A stretch of DNA of 64,000 nucleotides from SW10 sp965657795 (GCA_965657795.1 CBFHQJ010000001.1:134910-198909), one strand, 5' to 3'. Shown: positions 24,614 to 33,498, counted from the first letter of the stretch. Translations and numbers: made by a program. The notes: generated from the letters alone by a model not told the origin.

Positions 24614-25297
24614 TTAGCGTTGATTCCAGAGCTTTCCCTCCAAGGCATCTTGGGCGGCGTCGGCTTCGGCCGATTTTTTGCTGGGGCCACGACCTTTGCC
24701 TAATGTCTTATTTTTCCAGGTGACTTCGCAGATAAAGGTCCTGTCGTGTGGAGGCCCTTCTTCGGAGATTACCTTGTAAGCGGGTGCCTGAGGCGTGAGT
24801 TGCTGGAGGATTTCTTGAAGTTCACCTTTGGAATTTCCCTGGGCCCGTTTTGGATTCAGGTTTTCAAGTTGATCGCTGAGAAGTTGCAGGCCGACTTCTC
24901 TGGCTGCTTCCAGCCCGCTATCGAGATAGATCGCGCCAAGAATGGCTTCGACGGCATCCGCCAGATTGGAGTCGCGATCACGGCCGCCGCTTCCAGATTC
25001 GCCGTTGCTCATGAAGAGGGCGCTGCCCAAGTCGATGGTGCGGGCTGCGGCTGCGAGTGCGGGTTTTGAAACCACCGAGGCGCGCAACTTGGTCAGGACG
25101 CCTTCCTGGAATTCGGGGAAGCGGTGATATAGATGAGAACTCACCACGAGTTCGACAACGGCGTCGCCCAAATATTCGAGGCGTTGATTATCGGGCGGCG
25201 CGGGACGAATCTCGGAGGAAAGACTGGGGTGGGAGAGAGCCTCCTTCAAAAGCGTTTCGCTTTTAAATTTGTAGTTTAGCCGTTCTTCGATGCTCAC
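24614..25297 (-). CDS. rnc: Ribonuclease III
   Basis: 227 residues. RNase III cuts double-stranded RNA in rRNA processing and mRNA decay. The catalytic signature NQRLEYLGDAVVELVVS includes Glu41 and Asp45; the second acidic pair is in NLADAVEAILGAIYLDSG. The C-terminal dsRNA-binding domain about 155-222 has GNSKGELQEILQQLTPQ and GKGRGPSKKSAEADAAQDAL. It lies 12 bp downstream of the CAP-domain gene on the same strand, an odd pairing that may be a shared transcript. It converges with the DUF1501 gene across 96 bp in which no hairpin was seen. Confidence 0.97.
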   Translation of the reverse strand: MSIEERLNYKFKSETLLKEALSHPSLSSEIRPAPPDNQRLEYLGDAVVELVVSSHLYHRFPEFQEGVLTKLRASVVSKPALAAAARTIDLGSALFMSNGESGSGGRDRDSNLADAVEAILGAIYLDSGLEAAREVGLQLLSDQLENLNPKRAQGNSKGELQEILQQLTPQAPAYKVISEEGPPHDRTFICEVTWKNKTLGKGRGPSKKSAEADAAQDALEGKLWNQR

Positions 25298-25309
25298 CTT
25301 GGAAGGGGG

Positions 25310-26362
25310 CTATTTTGTGCCGGTCATCATGGTCCAGTGTTTTCCATGTGGCCCGATTCCGATAAGATTGGGCCCCTTGGCAAACATAATGAAGCGGTGT
25401 CCATCGGATCCGAACCAAGCATTGTAAGCGGCGATCGGTGATGATGACCCCATGAAGATGTTTTCGCCGGACCAGCGGTGTTTAAACCCTGTGAGCCGGG
25501 CCCGATCGCCCGGAGATTTTTTTTCGGGGATGGGAGATTGGTGGGCGAAGAAGCCTATCGAGGCCATGTCTTTGGAATGTCCCACGGCGGCATCGGAGAG
25601 TTTGTCCTCCATGCGAAGCGGACTAAGGGCGAAGAGCGAACGGAATTCGTTCAGGTGGTGGGTGAAGTCTTTTTGCGCGCCGTTGGCCCAGACGCAGTTG
25701 TCGTTGTCGCTCCGGGCGGATGCCAAGGCCTCCATTTCCTTGCGGGTCGCGGCGACGGCTTTTTGGTTCTTGAGATATACTTCGCCGTCATAAACCGACA
25801 TGAGGGCTTCTTCGAGATCGAGCCTGTCACGATCAAATTCGGTTTCGTCGATGATATTCACCTCGCGGCTCACTTCGGCGAGGGCGGTGGCGATCACCTT
25901 GACTGCTTTGTCGAGTGTTAGTGCGTCTTTGGTTGCGATTTTGCGGGCGCGTCCGTTGAGCTTTTGCAAAGATTCGACTTCCCGCCGAAGCATCGCGATT
26001 TTGTCCGGCTGCTTTTTGTAGTCGGTCTTGATGAGCTTGTAGATCCTTGTGCGTTCTGTCTTCAGCTGTTCCGCGATTTCAGGAAGGTTTGAGTAAGGGT
26101 TGGTTCGCTCGTTGCCGAGGAGGTCGGCCAATCTCTTGCCGTGAAGCGTTCGTGCTTTCTCCAGAGTGCGGCGGTAAATGGACCCTCCTTCGTCACCGTA
26201 AAGCTGAAAGGTCCGGTAGGCTGCGGCTCGTTTCGAGGGGTCCGGGTTTTGCATCCATTGAAGAGCCTTCTTTGCGACCATGGGTGGGATGGCCGGTTCG
26301 GTCTCCTGTGCTGGCAAAAGACTCCCGGCAAGGCTGATGACGAGTGGAATCAACTTCTTCAT
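25310..26362 (-). CDS. Secreted CAP/SCP (cysteine-rich secretory protein-like) domain protein
   Basis: 350 residues. Signal peptide MKKLIPLVISLAGSLLPA. Residues about 60-215 are alpha-helical and charged, likely coiled coil (LEKARTLHGKRLADLLGNER, MLRREVESLQKLNGRARKIA). The C-terminal CAP domain about 230-350 carries the conserved H-x-N-x-x-R (HHLNEFRSLFALSPLRMEDK), GHSKDMASIGFFAHQSP and SGENIFMGSS, so the His/Glu cavity residues are present. Bacterial CAP proteins occur in the envelope; their activity is unsettled. Divergent from panD with a 95-bp gap. Confidence 0.85.
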   Translation of the reverse strand: MKKLIPLVISLAGSLLPAQETEPAIPPMVAKKALQWMQNPDPSKRAAAYRTFQLYGDEGGSIYRRTLEKARTLHGKRLADLLGNERTNPYSNLPEIAEQLKTERTRIYKLIKTDYKKQPDKIAMLRREVESLQKLNGRARKIATKDALTLDKAVKVIATALAEVSREVNIIDETEFDRDRLDLEEALMSVYDGEVYLKNQKAVAATRKEMEALASARSDNDNCVWANGAQKDFTHHLNEFRSLFALSPLRMEDKLSDAAVGHSKDMASIGFFAHQSPIPEKKSPGDRARLTGFKHRWSGENIFMGSSSPIAAYNAWFGSDGHRFIMFAKGPNLIGIGPHGKHWTMMTGTK

Positions 26363-26457
26363 GGTGTGGCGGGGAGATTAGGGGGAGCTTACATTTTTTC
26401 AATCTTCGAGTTTTTCACAGCTTGACCACGACATGCATTCCTCGTTTCGTCTGCGCC

Positions 26458-26805
26458 ATGCAGCGCATTCAACTTAAGTCCAAGCTTCACCGTGCCATCA
26501 TCAAGCAGGCGGACATTGATTACGAGGGCAGTATTGAGATTCCCTCTGATCTTATGGAAGCCGCTGGGCTTTGGGAGGGAGAGAGGGTCCTCGTGACCTC
26601 GATGACTTCGGGGAATCGGCTCGAAACCTATGTTCAAGCGGGGGATCCGGGAACCGGCCATATCATCATGAACGGGGGCGCTGCGCATCTGATTAAGAAG
26701 AGCGAATGTGTCACGATCATGGCATTTGGCATCTCTAACGAGCGAATTATTCCGCTTCGACATGTTCTCAACATTAAAAATGAGATCATTAAATCGACGA
26801 ACTAG
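26458..26805 (+). CDS. panD: Aspartate 1-decarboxylase
   Basis: 115 residues from ATG 26458; an open frame upstream (from 26344) is antisense to the CAP gene start. PanD makes beta-alanine for pantothenate and CoA. It is a self-processed pyruvoyl enzyme: the cleavage site Gly24-Ser25 is visible in DYEGSIEIP. Other hallmarks: KSKLHRAIIKQADI, RVLVTSMTSGNRLETYVQAG, ITMNGGAA-equivalent IIMNGGAAHL, and the C-terminal SNERIIPLRHVLN. The length is slightly short of 126 but complete. No other pantothenate gene nearby. Confidence 0.96.
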   Translation: MQRIQLKSKLHRAIIKQADIDYEGSIEIPSDLMEAAGLWEGERVLVTSMTSGNRLETYVQAGDPGTGHIIMNGGAAHLIKKSECVTIMAFGISNERIIPLRHVLNIKNEIIKSTN

Positions 26806-26915
26806 GGTTGGATTGCATCTACAATTAAGGTTAGGGTTGCTTGACTAAAATTGATGAATTTGCCGAAAACTCCCTCTTTACAACTCGGTTTAAGCCGATA
26901 GAGTCCCGCCCTCCC

Positions 26916-27482
26916 ATGCTAGACATTTCCATCACACTTGTGGTTATTGCTCACGTTGTCGTGAGCCTTTTGCTGATTCTCGTGATCCTCATGCAACGCC
27001 CAAAGCAGGAAGGCCTTGGCGCTGCTTTTGGTGCCGGTATGACTGACGCTGCTTTTGGTGCAAAGACAACCGACGTTCTCCAAAAAGGAACCGTTTATCT
27101 GGGAACACTTTTCTTTGTCTTCTCTCTGGTTCTCGCGATCCTGATGGGAAAAAAGAACTCCATTGAGGGTAAAAACTACGCATCTGATGGAGGTTCTTCA
27201 GCGAATACTCCTGTTGAGAGCAGCGAAGCTGGCAGCTCCCTCCTTGAAGGAGGAAATGATGGGATTACCGGAACTCCGGAAGGCACAACGGAGCCAGAGG
27301 GCACAACGGAGCCAGAGGGCACAACAGAGCCAGAGAACACAACAGAGCCAGAGAGCACAACCGAGCCAGAGGGCACGACCGAGCCAGAAGGCACGACTGA
27401 AACTCCAGAGAGCTCGGACGAGACACCAGCTGATGGTGACGCGGGTTCCTCTGAAGGAAATGAGGCACCGGTAGGTGGCTAA
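26916..27482 (+). CDS. secG: Protein-export membrane protein SecG with repeat tail
   Basis: 188 residues; the start ATG 26916 is chosen because the SecG core follows at once (MLDISITLVVIAHVVVSLLL, LVILMQRPKQEGLGAAFGAG, then the second helix GTVYLGTLFFVFSLVLAIL). SecG assists SecYE in protein translocation. Normal SecG is about 75-115 residues; here about 100 further residues follow the second helix. They are low-complexity and acidic, dominated by T-T-E-P-E-G hexapeptides from an 18-bp minisatellite (27282-27389). The side of the membrane depends on topology; standard SecG has both termini periplasmic. It lies 110 bp after panD. Confidence 0.9.
   Translation: MLDISITLVVIAHVVVSLLLILVILMQRPKQEGLGAAFGAGMTDAAFGAKTTDVLQKGTVYLGTLFFVFSLVLAILMGKKNSIEGKNYASDGGSSANTPVESSEAGSSLLEGGNDGITGTPEGTTEPEGTTEPEGTTEPENTTEPESTTEPEGTTEPEGTTETPESSDETPADGDAGSSEGNEAPVGG
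27282..27389 (+). repeat. 18-bp tandem repeat (6 copies) inside secG
   Basis: Six in-frame 18-bp units, GGCACAACGGAGCCAGAG and close variants, run from 27282 to 27389, with a degenerate seventh (27390-27407). The first two units are identical; later ones differ by 1-3 bases. Each unit encodes G/N/S-T-T-E-P-E. Because the unit is a multiple of 3, copy-number change would lengthen or shorten the tail without a frameshift. Confidence 0.95.
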
Positions 27483-27500
27483 ATTTTTCCCAATGGAACG

Positions 27501-28679
27501 ATGAGCGAGCCAGCTTTGCCAGCTTGGGCCCGCGAAGACGCTTTTCCGCTTAAGCCGGAGACAGGAGAATTTGGAGTCGTTGATGGTTCAAAGACCCATC
27601 GGCCTTTTGATTCGCTGGAAGAGCTCAGGAATTATTTGAAAGCCGGAAAAGGCCGGCTGGATTGGGTGTGGACGCCGGAGAGTGACCGATTGGTCGCTCC
27701 CGAAGAGATTCCAAATCTGGCTGGGACGTTGAGAAAAAGGCGTCTTATTTTTGCCGCCGAAGATGAGGATAACGCCAAGCGCTCGGCTCCTTTGACGGGA
27801 ATTGCGGTGTTGTATGGCCTCTACTGCTATTTTCAGGGGATTTTACCGTTCGGATTTCCCGGGATTCAATTTCTCGTTCTTACGATTTTTGGATTTCTTT
27901 ATTACACGGCCCGCCCGTGGTGGGAGGCGCGAAAGGGGCGTAAGTCCGCCAAGCTTTTAACTCGGGACCAAATTGGGGGACAGGTTCCCGAAGCCCGTTT
28001 TGAACTCTGGATGGAGAATCAGCGCACTCCCTTTTCTCTTCTTTTTTTGGTGCTGGTGGTTTTGGTCGGCGGGGCTCAGTTCGCAACTCCAGGTCTGGGA
28101 ATTGCCGAGGCCGGCCTTGTGAAGTCGCAATATGCTGCGGGAGAGAATTGGCGGATCTTCACCGCGGCTTTTCTCCATGGAAACCTGATTCACTTTATTT
28201 TGAATATGGGTGCTCTTTGGTATTTGGGCCGACGTGTTGAAATTTTGGCACGTTGGCCTCATCTCGCCGCCGCTTTTTTCCTAAGTATCATTGGTGCGGG
28301 TTGGGCAACTGTTTCGTGGCTGCCGACTCAAACTTCGGTAGGAGTTTCGGGAGTGGTCTGCGGGCTACTCGGGTTTCTCCTGGTGTTCGAAACCCTTCAC
28401 CTACCGCTTGTTCCCCGACCTGCCCGCCGGAGGCTGGCCGGAATTTTGGTTTCTCTCGTGGTGATTGGAACCCTGGGATTCAAGTTCATTGATAATGCTG
28501 CCCACTTTGGGGGACTGGTTACAGGTGCGGTCTACGCGTTTTTGGTTTTCCCAAAATCTTCTTCCCCTCATCGACCGGTGATTTTGAAGCGGGATGTTGT
28601 GATCGGAGGAGCAGGAATCTTTTTGATCGCGATCTCCGCCATGGGGGCAATTCTTGCGATGTTGATGCGCGCGTCATGA
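27501..28679 (+). CDS. Rhomboid-family intramembrane serine protease
   Basis: 392 residues. Rhomboids cut transmembrane substrates inside the bilayer. The catalytic Ser283 is in SVGVSGVVCGLLGF (G-x-S-G) and His335 in IDNAAHFGGLVTG; the HGNLIHFILNMGALWYLG block (about 226-243) is the conserved H-x-x-x-x-H-F-x-x-N-M loop. Six-plus membrane segments. The first ~170 residues are a cytosolic/linker extension (about 1-95) plus two extra helices (95-135). SD and spacing: starts 18 bp after secG, and its stop overlaps the aminotransferase start (ATGA 28676-28679). Substrates unknown. Confidence 0.9.
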   Translation: MSEPALPAWAREDAFPLKPETGEFGVVDGSKTHRPFDSLEELRNYLKAGKGRLDWVWTPESDRLVAPEEIPNLAGTLRKRRLIFAAEDEDNAKRSAPLTGIAVLYGLYCYFQGILPFGFPGIQFLVLTIFGFLYYTARPWWEARKGRKSAKLLTRDQIGGQVPEARFELWMENQRTPFSLLFLVLVVLVGGAQFATPGLGIAEAGLVKSQYAAGENWRIFTAAFLHGNLIHFILNMGALWYLGRRVEILARWPHLAAAFFLSIIGAGWATVSWLPTQTSVGVSGVVCGLLGFLLVFETLHLPLVPRPARRRLAGILVSLVVIGTLGFKFIDNAAHFGGLVTGAVYAFLVFPKSSSPHRPVILKRDVVIGGAGIFLIAISAMGAILAMLMRAS

Positions 28680-29920
28680 TCCCTGAAATCAAAACGAGTA
28701 TTCCCGGTCCTTGCTCGCAGGACCTGGCGGCGAGGCTTCGCGAGCACGAGAGTCGTAATGTGACTTATGTCGATGACTCCTGGCCGGTTTTTTGGGAGCG
28801 AGCGGAAGGGGTGAACGTTTGGGATGCGGATGGGAATCGTTTTCTGGATTTCACAAGTGCTTTCGGAGTTGCCGGTCTTGGGCATCGGCATTCGGAAATT
28901 GTGGAAGCGATGAAGACCCAAAGTGAGCTTTTGCTCCATGGCATGGGCGACGTTCATCCTACGGCTCTCAAGGTGGATCTTTGTGCGAGGCTTTCAAAAC
29001 TAACCTTTGAGAGATGGGGGGCAGGGCCGGCAAAAGTGGTGCTATCAAATTCGGGATTTGAGGCCGTGGAAACGGCGCTGAAAACAGCCCGGCTTGCTAC
29101 CGGGAAGCGGGGGGTCATGGCTTTTAGCAATGGTTACCACGGTCTTGGTTACGGAAGTTTGCTGGGCACCGATTTGCAAAAATTCAGAGGTCCCTTTACG
29201 GATCAATTGGCCGAGGTGACCAGGAGGGTGGAATACGGATCGTTCGAGTTACCGGATGACGATGGCATTGGAGCGGTCGTCGTGGAGCCGATTCAAGGGC
29301 GGGGTGGAAAAGTGATTCCTCCGGCGGGCTTTCTGGCCGCCCTGAGAGACTGGTGCGACAAACATGGAGCTCTTTTGATCTTCGATGAAATTTACACCGG
29401 GTTCCACCGAACTGGAAAGTGGTTTGCCTGTGAATGGGACGAAGTTATTCCAGACCTGATTTGCATTGGGAAGGCCATGAGTGGCGGCTTCCCGATTTCC
29501 GCCTGCGTGGGTAAAGCCGGGGTTATGGACAAGTGGCCCGAAAGCCCGGGAGAGGCTTTGCATACGAGTACTTTTTTGGGGCATCCCGTGGGTTGTGCGA
29601 TGGCCCTGAAATCTCTGGAAATTCTCGAAAGAGACGAGACGATTCGTCTGGTGGAAGCCGCCTCGCAGAAGCTTGGTCAAACACTGCAAATGTTTGACAA
29701 TCCTGCGGTCTGTGACGTCCGCGGTCGTGGTTTGATGTGGGGCATGGAGTTGGATCGCCCCGCTGGAGGATTACTTGCGACGCTATTGGCCGAAGGTCTT
29801 CTTTTCCTTGCGGATGGACCGCAAGGAAATGTCCTTTCATTCACTCCGCCCTTCCTGCTTTCGGAAGGGGAGTTGGATTACGCCATGGGGGTGATTCGGC
29901 ACCTTTTGGATGCAGTTTAA
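28676..29920 (+). CDS. Class III (fold type I) aminotransferase
   Basis: 414 residues, PLP-dependent. Signatures: VWDADGNRFLDFTSAFGVAG, SNSGFEAVETALKTARLATG, GYHGLGYGSL, VVVEPIQGRGGKVIPPAGF, LIFDEIYTGFHRTG (Asp about 239 holds the PLP nitrogen), and LICIGKAMSGGFPISACVG with the Schiff-base Lys near 265. Closest to the acetylornithine/4-aminobutyrate/ornithine group, but the substrate cannot be chosen from sequence alone. Start overlaps the rhomboid stop; stop overlaps the stop of the convergent hypothetical gene. Confidence 0.88.
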   Translation: MIPEIKTSIPGPCSQDLAARLREHESRNVTYVDDSWPVFWERAEGVNVWDADGNRFLDFTSAFGVAGLGHRHSEIVEAMKTQSELLLHGMGDVHPTALKVDLCARLSKLTFERWGAGPAKVVLSNSGFEAVETALKTARLATGKRGVMAFSNGYHGLGYGSLLGTDLQKFRGPFTDQLAEVTRRVEYGSFELPDDDGIGAVVVEPIQGRGGKVIPPAGFLAALRDWCDKHGALLIFDEIYTGFHRTGKWFACEWDEVIPDLICIGKAMSGGFPISACVGKAGVMDKWPESPGEALHTSTFLGHPVGCAMALKSLEILERDETIRLVEAASQKLGQTLQMFDNPAVCDVRGRGLMWGMELDRPAGGLLATLLAEGLLFLADGPQGNVLSFTPPFLLSEGELDYAMGVIRHLLDAV

Positions 29921-30417
29921 ACGAGGGTGAGTCGCTCGTCGCTCTCCAGAATGTTGGCGAGGTTTTCCCAGCCATCCCGGGTTTGCAGGTTGAAGACCTG
30001 CAGATAGAGAGTCACCAGCTTTGGGTCGTGGGCCTCGACAAGGCTATCGATGGTGGATTTGAGTTTTTCGTCATCGAGGGCTTCAGGAAGTGACCCTTCC
30101 ACTGAGCCCTCGCCATCATGCTCGATCCCCATGCCATCGCAAAATCCGATCAGAAGGTCCTGCTGACCTTTCATGAAGTAAACCTGGAAAAGGTGTTCCC
30201 CAATGGTGTCGCTGGTTTTGAGCTTGAGTGTTTTGTGAAGCCACGTGATCTGATCTGCGACCGATTTTTTCTCAACAAAAACAGGACGAAGATTCCGGTT
30301 TGCAGTGAGGGTGGCGATCGCCGATTTGTAGAGCTGGCGGTCGCTTTCCCGGATCCAGAGAAACATGTCGCTGACGAGGGAGGGGTCGATTGTCTGATAG
30401 ATTTCGAATGCTTTCAC
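29917..30417 (-). CDS. Hypothetical cytoplasmic protein
   Basis: 166 residues from GTG 30417 (MKAFEIYQTIDPSLVSDMFL). The frame continues to ATG 30471 with MILPSPLRGVHSSQ, which looks less natural and leaves only 31 bp to the divergent gene; I prefer GTG, without Shine-Dalgarno support. Mostly helical: YKSAIATLTANRNLRPVFVE, KKSVADQITWLHKTLKLK, HLFQVYFMKGQQDLLIGFCD, and a conserved-looking GIEHDGEGSV. No known domain, no signal peptide. Probably a lineage-specific Verrucomicrobial family. The 4-nt stop overlap with the aminotransferase is notable. Confidence 0.6.
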   Translation of the reverse strand: MKAFEIYQTIDPSLVSDMFLWIRESDRQLYKSAIATLTANRNLRPVFVEKKSVADQITWLHKTLKLKTSDTIGEHLFQVYFMKGQQDLLIGFCDGMGIEHDGEGSVEGSLPEALDDEKLKSTIDSLVEAHDPKLVTLYLQVFNLQTRDGWENLANILESDERLTLV

Positions 30418-30502
30418 AGTTTGTTTTGCTTGCGAGGAGTGAACACCGCGCAACGGTGAAGGCAAGATCAAAGGCTGGCTTCGCTTAATTGAGGGAACTT
30501 TG

Positions 30503-31149
30503 ATGAGTTATCGACGACAACGGGGAGAAAGTGGAAAAGTCCACCGCTACTTCAAGTATTTTGCAGGCCTGGTGATTTTGGCAATCGCAGCGATGGCGGC
30601 GTTTCACTTTTTTATTGGTAAGCCGATAAGTTCCATGAATTCGCCCATCGATAAGCTGGCAAAAGCGCTGGGCTCGGTGACCAATGGCGAGGTCAAGGTC
30701 GACGGCTACACCCTGACCCTTGAAAGCACCGAAACGCGGGAGCTCATCGTGGTGAAACGCCGGACACAGTCAGTGGTCAAATTTGAGAGCCGCTGGCTGG
30801 GGTCCAAGAAAATTTACATCGTGAAGGGGGAGTTCGAGATTAAGGCGGGCTTTGATTTGAACGAATTCGAGGGTTTTGAATTGAAGGGCAGTGAAGCCGT
30901 GGGTGAGTGGCCCGAGCCAAGATTGCTCGGGGTCAATCTCCAGGAATACTCGACTTTTTTTCAAGCAGCGGGGTAGTGAACCGGATCACGGACGATGATC
31001 GTGAACACGTCGTCAACTTGCTGATGCAGCAGGCACGGATCGATGGCATCCAGAATAGCGATATTTTGGCCGAGGCCGAAAGGATTATCCAGACGAGGCT
31101 GGAAGACCTGACGGACGGTGAGGTCAATTTTAAGAAATCGCTTAATTGA
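30503..31149 (+). pseudogene. DUF4230-like membrane protein, frameshifted at a T7 run
   Basis: Start ATG 30503 with GAGGGA at 30491-30496. One membrane helix about 20-40 (YFAGLVILAIAAMAAFHFFI). The frame reads RELIVVKRRTQSVVKFESRW and KIYIVKGEFEIKAGFDLNEF, resembling DUF4230, then ends after EYSTFFQAAG at TAG 30974-30976. In the -1 frame the protein would continue TFFSSSGVVNRITDDDREHV and DILAEAERIIQTRLEDLTDG to 31149, the expected C-terminal helix. The joint is T7 at 30955-30961; T8 would give one 215-residue protein. It may be a homopolymer error, a -1 ribosomal frameshift at T-TTT-TTT, or a mutation. The fold call is moderate. Confidence 0.55.
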
Positions 31150-31190
31150 AGCCGCATTGACTTTTGGTGTGAGAGGGGGATGTTTCTCCC

Positions 31191-32516
31191 ATGAAAACTC
31201 TCTTTGCGTTTTGTATTGCCGGACTTCTCAGTGCCTCCGCCGACGATTGGCCCCGCTGGATGGGGGAGAAGGCTGACGGGGTCTGGCGGGAAAAAGGCAT
31301 TCGAACCGATCTACCCAAAGAAGGTGCGCCAGTGGCGTGGCGGGTTCCGGTCGGTTGGGGCTATTCGGGCCCGGCAGTTGCTGACGGACGGGTTTACGTG
31401 TCCGACTACCAGCGCTCAAAAGGAGAATTAATGAATAACCCCGGGACGGCGGTCACCTGGGAGGGAAAGGAGAGGTTGCTTTGTCTTGATGCTGAGACTG
31501 GAAAAGAAATTTGGAAGTACGAGGAAGATCGGACTTACTTTCTATCCTATCCAGGCGGACCACGTGCAACTCCAACGATTGCAAATGGCTTGGTCTATTT
31601 TCTGGGTGGAATGGGGAATCTCGTTGCCTTTGATGCCAAGATCGGTGACAAGAAGTGGGAAAAGGATTTTCAAAAAGACTTTGGAGCGAGTCTCCCGATA
31701 TGGGGCTTCTCAGCGCACCCGTTGGTGGTTGATGACACCCTGTATTGTCTGGTTGGTGGTGAGGGAAGTATCGCAGTGGCCCTTGATGCTATGACCGGGA
31801 AGGTGAAGTGGAAGGCTCTTGATGCCAGGAGTCAGGGATATTGTCCGCCTTCAATTGTGAAGGTTGGCAAAACCGAGCAACTTTTAATTTGGCACCCCGA
31901 AGCGATGAATTCCCTGAATCCGAAGACGGGGGAGAAGTATTGGGAACTCCCGTTGAAGCCGACTTATGGAATGTCGGTGATGACGCCGCAACTTGTCGGA
32001 AATAAAATTTTCGCCAGTGGGATTGGTCGGGTGGGCGCCATGATCGAGCTCAATGAAAACGAGCCTACTGCCAAGTTTGCGTGGCGGGGTAAGCCCAAGA
32101 CCGCGCTGTATTGTTGCAATAGCACCCCGCTGATACACGGTGGAGTGATTTATGGTTCCGATATTCGAACGGGTAAGTTGATCGCGGCGTCGGTGAAAGA
32201 TGGCGAGCGGTTATGGTCGACGATGGAGCCGACTGTGGCGGCTAAACACCAAAAGGGCGGTGGAAATCACGGAACAGTTTACCTGACTCGCCACGAGGAG
32301 AGTGGGCAGTACTGGCTGGTGAGCGAGTCGGGTGACTTGATTTTGGCTAAACTCTCGAAGGAGGGCTATACCGAGTTGGGGCGTCAGCATGTACTTGAGC
32401 CGACGAATGAGGCTTTTGGGCGGCCCGTGGTTTGGAGTGGACCGGCCTTCGCGGGAAAGGCTGCCTATTTGAGAAACGACAAGGAGTTGGTCAAGGTTGA
32501 CCTTTCGGCCAAATAG
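31191..32516 (+). CDS. Secreted PQQ-like beta-propeller repeat protein
   Basis: 441 residues with signal peptide MKTLFAFCIAGLLSASADDW. PQQ/BamB-type blades recur: GPAVADGRVYVSDY, LLCLDAETGKEIWKYE, TPTIANGLVYFLGGMGNLVA, AVALDAMTGKVKWKALDARS, SLNPKTGEKYWELPL, TPLIHGGVIYGSDIRTGKLI. Such propellers in Verrucomicrobia and Planctomycetes are exported scaffold or binding proteins; no quinoprotein dehydrogenase catalytic domain is present. It starts 41 bp after the frameshifted gene and converges on kdsD with 10 bp between the stops. Confidence 0.88.
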   Translation: MKTLFAFCIAGLLSASADDWPRWMGEKADGVWREKGIRTDLPKEGAPVAWRVPVGWGYSGPAVADGRVYVSDYQRSKGELMNNPGTAVTWEGKERLLCLDAETGKEIWKYEEDRTYFLSYPGGPRATPTIANGLVYFLGGMGNLVAFDAKIGDKKWEKDFQKDFGASLPIWGFSAHPLVVDDTLYCLVGGEGSIAVALDAMTGKVKWKALDARSQGYCPPSIVKVGKTEQLLIWHPEAMNSLNPKTGEKYWELPLKPTYGMSVMTPQLVGNKIFASGIGRVGAMIELNENEPTAKFAWRGKPKTALYCCNSTPLIHGGVIYGSDIRTGKLIAASVKDGERLWSTMEPTVAAKHQKGGGNHGTVYLTRHEESGQYWLVSESGDLILAKLSKEGYTELGRQHVLEPTNEAFGRPVVWSGPAFAGKAAYLRNDKELVKVDLSAK

Positions 32517-32526
32517 CCCTGCGATA

Positions 32527-33498
32527 TTAGCCTAAGCCGTGACGAGACAGGTCCTGAACGTCCACGAGCCCGACAGCTTGATTCCGGTCGTTCACGACGA
32601 TGAGATCGTCAATCCGGTGTTCCCGGAGGACTCTGACAACTTCAACTGCAAGATCTTCGTGATGAACCGAGATTGGGTCGGTAGTCATGTGTTTGTCCAC
32701 CGGTGAATCGCCGATTTCGCGGTTGGATTGATAGCCGCGGACGAAGTCTCCATGGGTGAAAATTCCGGCGAGCGAATCGTCGGGGTCTACGATGACGGCA
32801 GCTCCGGCCCGGCATTCAAGCATCTTTAGGACAGTGTCCTGGACGAGGGAGCTACGGGCGACTTTGGCGAATGCGTCGCCAGTTCGCATGATGTCGGAAA
32901 CGCGGGTGAGGAGATATTTACCCAGGTTTCCGCCGGGATGAAGTTCAGCGAAATCTTCGGCACGGAAGCCTCGTTTTTCGAGGAGCACCATGGCGAGGGC
33001 GTCGCAAAGACCGAGCATGTTGGTCGTGCTTGAAGTCGGTGCAAGTTGAAGCGGACAGGCTTCTTCCTCGACCGAGGCGTCGAGCACAAGGTCGCTGTGC
33101 TTGGCAAGAGTCGATGAAGTCGCGCCGGTGATGGAGATGACTTTTGAGGCCCGCTTTTTAACATGGGGAAGCAGGGTGATCATCTCGTTGGTTTCGCCTG
33201 AGTAACTCAAAGCGATGACAAGATCTCCGAGTGAAAGCATCCCAAGGTCCCCGTGAATGGCATTTTGGCAATTGAGGCTGACGGCGGTTGCGCCGGTGCT
33301 ATTCAGGGTGGCTACGAGTTTCTTACCAATATTTTCCGACTTACCTACGCCAATGACGACAATTTTTCGATTGGATCTAAGAGTCCCCTCAAGAGCACTG
33401 ATGGCGCGAGCAAAGCTATCGTCGAGCCGTTGGGCCAGAAGAGTCAGCTGGGCGGCTTCAATTCCGATGACAGCGCGCGCTTTTTCGATCAAATCCAC
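32527..33498 (-). CDS. kdsD: Arabinose-5-phosphate isomerase (KpsF/GutQ family)
   Basis: 323 residues, the family's usual length. It interconverts ribulose-5-phosphate and arabinose-5-phosphate, the precursor of Kdo. N-terminal SIS domain about 35-170: KIVVIGVGKSENIGKKLVAT, GDLGMLSLGDLVIALSYSGE, APTSSTTNMLGLCDALAM, and ELHPGGNLGKYLLTRVSDIM. Two CBS domains follow (about 203-260, 270-323), ending DLIVVNDRNQAVGLVDVQDL. It is surrounded by LPS genes (dead kinase upstream, MsbA-like exporter), which supports Kdo supply rather than sorbitol use. Confidence 0.94.
   Translation of the reverse strand: MDLIEKARAVIGIEAAQLTLLAQRLDDSFARAISALEGTLRSNRKIVVIGVGKSENIGKKLVATLNSTGATAVSLNCQNAIHGDLGMLSLGDLVIALSYSGETNEMITLLPHVKKRASKVISITGATSSTLAKHSDLVLDASVEEEACPLQLAPTSSTTNMLGLCDALAMVLLEKRGFRAEDFAELHPGGNLGKYLLTRVSDIMRTGDAFAKVARSSLVQDTVLKMLECRAGAAVIVDPDDSLAGIFTHGDFVRGYQSNREIGDSPVDKHMTTDPISVHHEDLAVEVVRVLREHRIDDLIVVNDRNQAVGLVDVQDLSRHGLG

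Noticed and set aside
27282..27407. Could the tandem repeats in secG be a CRISPR array?
   Set aside because: The units are 18 bp, abut each other without spacers, and are in frame with a coding tail, so they form a minisatellite.
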